Shown here: in pieces, positions 55,940 through 64,000 of the stretch | Numbering within the stretch: the first letter of the stretch is position 1 | How the letters are laid out: each line of letters begins with the position of its first letter | From: Cheilinus undulatus | Lineage: Eukaryota; Chordata; Actinopteri; Labriformes; Labridae | Assembly: GCF_018320785.1 (NCBI RefSeq) | Contig: NC_054877.1 | Location: 21,806,329 to 21,870,328 of the forward strand | DNA length: 64,000 nucleotides | Direction of reading: 5' to 3' | The notes under the pieces: model-generated | Databases searched by the model: none | Seen by the model: the letters and a program-made list of their open reading frames with translations, nothing else | Told to the model about the DNA's origin: nothing | Made by a program: the position numbers and the translations under genes

Positions 55940-56135
55940 ATGCTGAATTTTTTTTTTTTTCTTTTTAAGATTTATTTTTGGCCTTTTTGCCTTTATTGGA
56001 TAGGACAGTGGATAGAGTCAGAAACAGGGAAGAGAGGGGGGAGACATGCAGGAAATAGTGCCACGGGCCAGATTCGAAACCCGGGTCGCCTGCGTATATG
56101 GCGCGCTCGACTACCAGCATGCCGCGATGTTGAAT
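55940..56135 (-). repeat. tRNA-derived SINE, reverse orientation
   Basis: Begins with a T-rich tail, then ggcctttttgcctttattgg, ataggacagtggatagagtc, gagacatgcaggaaatag and gattcgaaacccgggtcgcc. On the minus strand the last block reads as a B box and tggtagtcgagcg as an A box. It is a common teleost SINE. Confidence 0.8.
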
Positions 56136-56174
56136 ATTTAACTATGGAAAAAACTGTAGAGCTATTGAGAAATT

Positions 56175-56750
56175 TACAAAATTTCTAGCGGTTCACATCA
56201 ATGAATTCCTGAATTTTAAGAGACACATTGATGAACTGACAAAGAAATTTTCGAAATATGTTTGCCTGTTTTTCGAGCAAAGTTATTTTTTCCACTTGAA
56301 GCTCTTCTAACTCTGTACAGGTCTCTATTTTGAGCCACACATAAACTACTGTAATATCATATGGTGTAATAACTTATTCTAGTTATGTTGATACATTACA
56401 AATCCTAAAAATGAAAATTATACGAGCCATATCATGGTCCCTCTGTTTTATAACCTAAAACCTTTGAAGCTAACTGAATGTAACATTTTTCAAAATGCTT
56501 GTAATAATGTTTAATGTAATATGGACTCGTGATCTTATTCCAATTTGCGCTCTCTCTCTCATGCACATAATACAAGGAACAAACAACTTTTAATATGTAA
56601 GAAATGTCAGCTAGAATTTTTAGTATGACCTGCAGAGGTCATCAAATCTGGAGTAAGCTTGAAACCACAATTAAAATGTCACCATCGTTGTCTGTCTTCA
56701 AAAAGAGCCTGAGACGCCAGCTCTTACTAAAATATGCTTAATAGCTTCCC
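56175..56750 (+). mobile_element. LINE reverse transcriptase C-terminal remnant
   Basis: Broken translation includes FLNFKRHIDELTKKFSKYVC, PHINYCNIIWCNN and HNTRNKQL, which match the region after the palm of teleost LINE reverse transcriptases. Many stops and frameshifts. Confidence 0.7.
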
Positions 56751-57904
56751 ATATGAAAAATATGCTCCAATTGCTTTACATTACTATTTTCTAAGTGCCA
56801 TTGTCTACATGAACTTTATCAGTGTCATATCTAGGATCTTTAGAGTACATTTAAAACAGCATGTCCCAAATCACATACTTCTGTAATGAATATCAAATAT
56901 CTTCAGTAGATAAGTGCACAAAGGGTGTTCACACTGAGAAGTAAACTCAAATGCATTATACCTCTGGCACATTCTAAACTGTCCAAGAACTGTGTGTGGA
57001 ACAATAGACACTTCACACCCTCAGTGAATGCTGTATTGGTGAAGTAGCAGATACTCTGCTGTTAGCATGCTAGTGCGCTAGCTAATGTAAGCATACGCTA
57101 GCTAGCAAAAAGGTTATTAGCAACTGCTGCAGAGTTAACAAATAAAAAGGCATTTAAGGCCAAATTAGTTCATTTTCTTTAGGTGGATGTTAACCCCCTC
57201 AAAATAGCATCTTAAGATACATTTTAAGTTTTACTATCTGCAGTATTTAGCTTTGTCCAGCAGAGGGCAGTGGTAGCATTGGTAGCATTTCAAACAACTG
57301 AAATAGCTACTTTCAAGTTTTTCTAAGTGAAACTTGTCTTCAGATGTGTTTAAAAGAAGAATGAGTTGAAGATTGCAGAGGATTACCTGATTTTATCTGG
57401 TGAGTCAAGCATGTGAACTAGCTATGATTGCTCGGTCAATAACTCATGTAGGCTAGCTTGTTCTTTCTTCCGTTTGTGTTTTAAAATGTGATAGCTTCCA
57501 GAAATGTAAGTTAAAAAACAGTCAGCGTAAAACTTGTGTTACCAGTTAAAAGACAGAAAGAGACCATTAAAGTACAGTTATTTCACAGTTATTTGCCGTA
57601 AATTCATCTTCTTTGCATTTTGAGACGTTTAAAAATCCAGATCTGGTTAAAAAAACGAATAGATTAATGATATATTGTTCTGATTGTGCAGGTTGCATTT
57701 TTAAATACACATTGATTTGAGAAAGGGACAGGTCGTGGGGGAGCGTGCCACTGAGAAGCTGAGGACACACCAGAGCTGAAGAGGACCCAAGGCTGGTGTG
57801 CAGAGAGGCAGTTACCAGTCAGCGGACAGAGTTTTCTCCATCCGGACATCCAGATAAGCACAAAAAATATCAAAACACTGCAGTGATAGAACTAGAAAAG
57901 TACT

Positions 57905-58515
57905 CAGAGAGCGCAGACCTCTGCCATTATCCCTATCTCCCAATAGTGAAGAATCCTTTAAAAACATTCCTGGATCCAGACTGTGATCCGGATCACTCCC
58001 AAAATCTAATTTGCTGATTACTCCCTCACCGGTGGGGTGGAGACACGGTGAGGCAAAGCATTGGTGTCGCTACGTGTGGACTGTCATGGCGGAAGCACCC
58101 ATGGTCTCACTGGATGACTGAAAGTCATGGCAGAGGGAGAATATTCCTCTATTCCTCCCAGCATTGTCAGTATTCTCACTACAATTTGCTGTCTTTCTCT
58201 CTGTTATGCTCCGACTTGTCTCCTCGACTGGGCGTGTGTCTTTCAAACTCTATGAACTCCAAAACTTTGAATAAGTTACTCATGTCTCCTGGTGTAAAGT
58301 GGTAACAGTGCAGACCTCTGTCATTAGCCCTTTCTCCCAATAGTAAAGAATCCTTTAAAAAATTCCTGGATCCAGATGGTGTTCCAGATGAGTCCCAAAA
58401 TCTAATTGAGTCTTCCTTAAGCGATTTCTGACATTTTCTGAAAATTTCATCAAAATCCGTCCATGAATTTTTGAGTTATGTTGCTAACAAACAAACGAAC
58501 AAACCCACCCTATTA
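57905..58515. repeat. Dispersed repeat family A, copy 2, with a repeated end block
   Basis: Order: a cagacctctgccattat...ctggatcca block (57915-58025), then gaggcaaagcattgg to aaactttgaata (58050-58273), then the cagacctct...ctggatcca block again (about 58310-58500), ending in acaaacgaacaaac. It matches 26600-27175 over most of its length. Confidence 0.75.
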
Positions 58516-58536
58516 CATACATACATACATATATTT
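58516..58536. repeat. ACAT microsatellite
   Basis: Short tacatacatacat array at the end of repeat family A copy 2. Confidence 0.8.
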
Positions 58537-61079
58537 CCTCATAGCTCTGAATATTTTTTTTCTTTATTCTGGGTATTATTTCTCCTTAACTTGAGTCAAT
58601 AAGAGGAGCAAGAAAACAGAGTTCCCCCAAACTTAAAGGGCAGCACAAAAAACATTTGTCACTTCCTGTTAGTGCAAAAGATCAGTGCAGATTTGGGAAC
58701 AGTACTGTTATTAAGTGCTCTGTACTGAAACCAAGTAAGTGTAATACAGTATACATACAGACGTATGTGGTTTGAGACATGCTGTTGCTGACACTAGTTA
58801 ACAGGTAAAAAATACATTGTTTTACCTGCTATATTGTACCCTACCAACAGCCCTCTAGGTTGCAGGAAAATGTTAAGTCATTAAATTACAATACTTCCTC
58901 AAATCCCATAGTTAATATTTTTTGTAGACCTGAAATACAACATTACAGTAGTACAAAAACATTGTAACCTCCCACCTAGCGATGGGGTACCTGGAAATAG
59001 CAGACATTTCAATAGGAAAAACACTGCACCTTCAAAGTCATGGTTACACATGGAAACTCTTGGTGTGGCCAATCCAGGCACATGTAAAGCTGCTGATGAG
59101 TTTTTGGAGTGCTTCCTCTGAGTGAAAGCCCAGTGCTGCTTTGTCAGCAAACAGCACTTCCCTGATAAGAACCCACTGAACCTTGGTCTTTGCCTACAGT
59201 TACTGCAGACCAAGGGGGATTTTTGTGTGAAGGCAAATTGCACCCTCGGTCGAACATAGTGATCACATAGGAGAATAAATCAAACAGTAGGGGCTGAGTG
59301 CACAGCCCTGATGAACACAGTTAATTGGGAAAGTCTCTGAGAGTACCCTTCACTATTCTAAAGAACATAATCACCTGAAGGCAAAGGCATGAAAAAGGCT
59401 TGAAGAGACTTCTGTGTAAAATATCAAAGGTCTTTCTTGGGTCATGGCACATCTACAAGTACAGTGACAGATCATCCTTAATGTGGATCACTGAGACTTT
59501 ACAGGTATCTATGAGCAAGAACAACTGCAGTTTATTTACAATTACTGTGGAAAATTACTTTCAAAGAATGCTCTGAAGGGGAATTCTTACTCTTGTCTTT
59601 GTTGATATATAAGCTGAGAGTTTTGGCAAACAAATAACCTGCGGCATTCTCTCCTCTCCCAGGCCCTTAAAAGAGGCTATTGACGAAGAATGAGGTTATA
59701 CTCATTGATTCGTCCCTTATTTGGAGCTGCAAAGAATACCAACTAGCTCTGACTAGCCACAGGGTCTTTCTTTAGATCTATGTGTGCTGAAACCAATGGG
59801 AGATTCTTCTTTGATATTTTTTGTGTGAGTGGATTTGTATGTCAAAACTAACCCACTTCTTCTTCTCCTTTCTCCCACACACTAAAAGATCAGCACAAAC
59901 CAAGAAGTTACCAAAATGAAACAGAATGACCCGCACACAAGAAAAATCAGACATAAATATGCTTCTAAGGTTTCCGGACACATATGATTCATCATTCTGA
60001 CTACATAAGAACTGAAACAGCATTCATATCTTTTTTAAACTCATCAAATGAAAGTGTAAAGGTTGGTTTTGCTGATTTGAACAATCACTGGACTTCACTC
60101 AGGAATCTGAGCTGTGAGATAGCTTGAGGTTATGTCATTCAGTGACTCGCACAAGGGTTCAAAATGAATCCCGATCCAAGTAGGCCAAGTCCAACACAAC
60201 TATCAAGCCATGCACTCTGCTGTTAAAATAGGAAAAAAGTCATCTAAAATGAATGAGGACAGATATGTAGTCTAAAGAGTGAAAAGGGGAAGTCTGCAGA
60301 GCAACCAGATTTGCAAACTCTGCAGAAAAATGAACTTTAGCCCTGCTTAGAGGAAGAAAACTGAGTCTGCACCTTAACTCATTTATCGGGAGACAGCTAG
60401 AGCAGAATGAGGGGAAGGATGAGGATGGGTCAAATTGTGTATCATGGAAAATACTTTTCTTTGCCTAAAAGGCCTTTGCTGTCTGCCGACCATTGTCTGC
60501 CTCTTTGTATTCTCCCACAGTCCTCTCAGATCACTCAGTACGTAAAGTCCATGCTAAAGAATTTTAAATATCTACACAGATGTTGAAACTACAAGAGAAC
60601 CCAGATGTGAGGACAAATATTAAAAGATTGAACTGTTACATTTTTGTACAGAGCAAAGATATAAACAAAACAGCACACCAAGTGACCTTCCTGGTTCAGA
60701 CTGCAAGCAATCCCAGAATGCTTTGTAAATCGTTCGCAGCATTAAACTGGAAGGCCAGTTTTTTTCTTCATCTATGAAATAAAAATGTTGCTTTACTATG
60801 GATGAAGTTGTAGTGATGGCTGAAAACAGGCTGTACATGTTGGAGCATAAGCCAGAGGTGAGTAAAAACTGATTTGCTGACGTTGTTGTGATGGCTGCAG
60901 AAAACTATCAGCATGATACGGGCATTGGAAGTTAGCATAGAGTTAATGATTATATTGGCAACCAATATGCCTGCTGGAAATATCAACAAATATCTGCTAG
61001 AAATATCAGCTTTATGAATCAATAATTGTGGAGTGTAAAGCCAGTTTAATGCTTGACGCATCCATGTTCATGTCTGTGT

Positions 61080-61905
61080 GTCAAATCAAATCTTCAGACA
61101 CGCCCCTTCGTGAAGCCCCAGTGCAGCAAACTTTTTACAAACACCTAAAAACAAGTAACCCCAGCTCCTACCATCACAAAGCTCCACTTTACCAAGAGGA
61201 GGCCCTGGAGAAGAACCCCCTCAGCCAGCTGATCCTGAAGCTCAACTCAGTACCAGACCCCTGGACAGTCCTGAAACTATCCCAACCAATCAGATTATAG
61301 AACAAAAAAGAGAATTACATTAACTATTGGACACGTGCAGCAAGAAATCTAAGTAAACTCCAGTGTTGTTTGACTTTAAACAGACAGTACACTGTAGCAG
61401 ATTATTTAAACACAGTGACTGATGAGAAACTGAGGAGGAAATTGACCATGTACAGACTCAGATCACTGTTTGAACACAGACAGGTAGACACAAACACACC
61501 TGGCAACCTGGAGAGGACAAACTGTGTCAGCTCTGTACACAGAAAGAGGAAGAAACCCACTTCCTGCTGCACTGCAGTAAATATGAACATATCAGAAAAG
61601 AGATAATCAACCACCTCAGACAATAAGATCCTCACTTTGATTCAGTACAGGATGAAATTTAATGACATACATATTAGGACAACATGGAACTGTCTGCATA
61701 GATTCTGCGAATCATCCAGTCTCCTTACCAACACTCTGAATTTTATTTATTATTTTTTAATTACTAATGATATCACAGTATAAAACTGTACAAACATTCA
61801 GAGAGTGTGTGTTTTTAAATTGTTTTGTGCACGGCTTTGACAGCAACAGATTTGTTCATGCCAGTAAAACAATTTTGAAATTGAAATTGTTGATTTGTGT
61901 CAACA
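61080..61905 (+). mobile_element. LINE ORF C-terminus and 3' end, degenerate
   Basis: Plus-strand frames give RQYTVADYLNTVTDEKLRRK and LTMYRLRSLFEHRQ. After one frameshift comes CQLCTQKEEETHFLLHCSKY, the Cys-Cys-His-Cys motif near the C-terminus of several LINE proteins. The 3' end, catgccagtaaaacaatttt then gaaattgaaattg, looks like the reiterated tail of teleost LINEs. Confidence 0.8.
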
Positions 61906-62047
61906 AAACAAGTGTTTAACGAAGTCTACTAAACAATCTGCCGCACACTGAAATCGACTTTACTCAAACTTTGTTATGAGCGAACAACTCATTTCGCCCG
62001 TAGCTTCTTCAGGTTCACCCAGCATACTCAAACGGGTATACACAGGT

Positions 62048-62091
62048 ATGCTTACACATGGTCACATGACCATGTGACCATGTGTAAGCAT
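62048..62091. repeat. Perfect palindrome, 21-bp arms, 2-bp spacer
   Basis: The left arm 62048-62068 (starts atgcttacacatgg) is the exact inverse of the right arm 62071-62091 (ends gtgtaagcat), with AC between. A further ggtcacatg follows at 62092-62100. It contains GTCACATGAC, an E-box of the MITF/TFE type. Confidence 0.95.
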
Positions 62092-63408
62092 GGTCACATG
62101 GAAAACACATTAGCCAGTGTGAGATTTATGAAGAAAACACAATAAATAATTGCATCTCACAAAAAGCAGCTCAAATCCTGTGCTTCACTGAAGGTTATAT
62201 GGTTCAATAGTATTCAGTTCATAGATCCAAAAAGCCTCCCTTCTTAAGAGTTTGTTAATCAGATTGTCACCTCTAGGTTTGGGTGTCACTCTTTCAATAC
62301 CAATGAACTTCAGGGTCGAGGCTGACCCGTGATTACTACTGTAAAACATACCACAGAGGAACTGACAAGGGAGGAAGCTGAAACCACAATGGACTTAGCA
62401 TGAAGCTAATAGCTAACCACAGAAGCTTCTTCACACAGTCATGTTTGATGTAGGGATGCGTATGGTTAAACAGTTAAATTCATTTATCAAATTAGCCAGT
62501 GTGAGATTTATGAGTCGGTTAAACTGATTACCTACAATTTTTATAAACGAGGGCTTGAAATCCAGGTCTATAATGCTCTTTTAAACCGTAATGAACCTCC
62601 TGCCACTAGAGGCTGCTGTAGCTACAGTGAATGGCCGCTGCCTTCCTGTCTGAGCTTCCCCCGGCACTTCACTAGACGTAAATATGAGGAGCTTAGCAGT
62701 TAGCATGTAGTAGGAAGAGTGCGGTGTGACTGTTTTTTTAAATTAGTAATTGAAAGTAAAGTAGGATTTAGGCTGTCGGGGTTGAACTTATGTATAACCA
62801 CTCAACCCAAGTGAAAGGAGGCCACATATCAAAGCACAATATTCATTTATAGAGAGATACGAAGGCGGGCAGAGCTAGCTGCTAATGTTAGCCACATTGT
62901 ACAGAGTGTATCAGGCCGACATCATACCCACTAACACAGAGACCCTATGATAAATTTGACTGTTTTCTTTGTATTTTCTTCTCTTTAGACTAATTGGTTA
63001 AATGCAATTTAACTTGGAGATTTGGCGCTTTGAAAGGCGAGACCAGGCTGAGACTCTGGTTGTCGGAGAACACAGCCTGTTGGTGTTCATCCTCTCGTTC
63101 AACACCAGACAGTACACAAACAAAACTGAAAAATATGTGATTATTTGTTGCCATGTCTGGGTCTCTCACGCTGAAAACATCAGTTATCCAAGGACAGCAA
63201 TTTGTGTCTTTGTTCACAATTACACTTAAGTGTGTTTCCTAAGGGCTCAAGCTTTATGTCTGAACTGCATTAAAACCTGTTCTGATAAGCCTGATTACAC
63301 TGAATCATGTTGTAGTGTCCTGACAGCATGTAAGTGATGCATCGCAAAGAAGCGTTACCTTTTTTCCCTGTCATTTGTTCCTGTTTTTTTTCTCTTTCGT
63401 CATGTTAA

Positions 63409-63670
63409 AGGGATACTTCAACATTTTGGCAAATTCGCCTATTGCCATAATTCCTATAGTCTTAGTAATAGGTTAGTTTCCTTTAGTTGTCGGTGCAAGC
63501 TGTTTCTAGATCCGGGGGGACCGATATACCAGCTGCACAGCTAACGCTATGCAAGCAGATGGTATTTTTTGCTTTCCCTCATCAAACTCATCAAATACAC
63601 AATCCAACTACTCCAAAACACTCTCGAGGACAAGTTGTGACCTGTACATTCACCACGCTAAAATGAATCT
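63409..63670 (+). mobile_element. Possible Kolobok-like MITE, left end
   Basis: TTAA at 63405-63408 is followed by agggatacttcaacattttg, close to the end of the foldback element at 22829. No matching right end occurs before the window closes, so its extent is a guess. Confidence 0.45.
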
Positions 63671-64000
63671 TTAAATATTGGCATACTGGATGTCAACAAC
63701 AATCCAATCACCGTGCATCCCTACTTGTTGTTCTTACTTTTTCAGTCAGCTCACTTCCAATTTATATTTCATTTCTTTTAACTACTTTGTTGGAGGAGAG
63801 AATGGACAATCATATAAGGGAGGTCCATTTGATAGCAGTAAATCTCTGCAGTGGTGTTTGGCATACCTGGTGGCAGTCCTCAAAGAGACATAGCCATATG
63901 GTTGCAAATGAAAGGCCCCTTTTTTAAGCATACTGATCTGCAGGCATTACTAAGGTCATACCAGCTTGAGCCATACCCATCGATGGCAAACAAACAGTCT

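Larger units (their letters stand above)
51978..64000 (-). other. Presumed slc22a23 upstream intron, over 12 kb
   Basis: No further SLC22 exon is readable on the minus strand. The DNA holds repeat remnants at 53085-53515, 55940-56135, 56175-56750, 57905-58515, 61080-61905 and from 63409, plus a palindrome at 62048-62091. The rest appears featureless. Confidence 0.6.

Overview
The window is vertebrate nuclear DNA, almost certainly from a teleost fish. It has split genes with GT-AG introns, desmosomal cadherin, beta-tubulin and SLC22 genes, and many decayed fish-type transposons (Tc1/mariner, Harbinger-like and Kolobok-like MITEs, tRNA-like SINEs, non-LTR LINE pieces). I see no bacterial, viral or CRISPR content.

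Layout. (1) About 200-8400, plus strand: the 3' eleven exons of a desmoglein (dsg2-like) running from the end of EC1 through EC2-EC4, the membrane-proximal domain, the membrane span and the cytoplasmic tail. The signal peptide, prodomain and most of EC1 lie left of the window. (2) About 8400-17370: intergenic DNA with repeat remnants and no convincing gene. (3) About 17375-25250, minus strand: a complete four-exon class II-like beta-tubulin (tubb2 type), tail-to-tail with the desmoglein. (4) About 25300-30260: repeat-rich spacer, including nested transposons. (5) About 30260 to beyond 52000, minus strand: the 3' seven coding exons of slc22a23, an orphan SLC22 transporter, from about TM5 to the stop. 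Its 5' exons are not visible, and 51978-64000 is read as a long upstream intron full of transposon fossils.

The tubb2-slc22a23 neighbourhood in the same orientation matches the mammalian 6p25 arrangement (TUBB2A/B next to SLC22A23, from memory), which supports both identifications. The desmoglein neighbour would be a different linkage from mammals, where DSG genes sit on human chromosome 18. The three genes do not form a pathway: adhesion, cytoskeleton and membrane transport.

The most notable points are: a roughly 420-residue proline/serine/threonine-rich, acidic C-terminal extension encoded entirely in the last slc22a23 exon; a 33-bp microexon in the same gene; a beta-tubulin tail that ends in a basic Arg/His stretch after the acidic segment; a 551-bp TTAA-flanked foldback element; a TA-flanked mariner MITE and a TAA-flanked Harbinger-like MITE with clean ends; several dispersed repeat families present two or three times in the window; and a perfect 21-bp-arm palindrome in the slc22a23 upstream intron.
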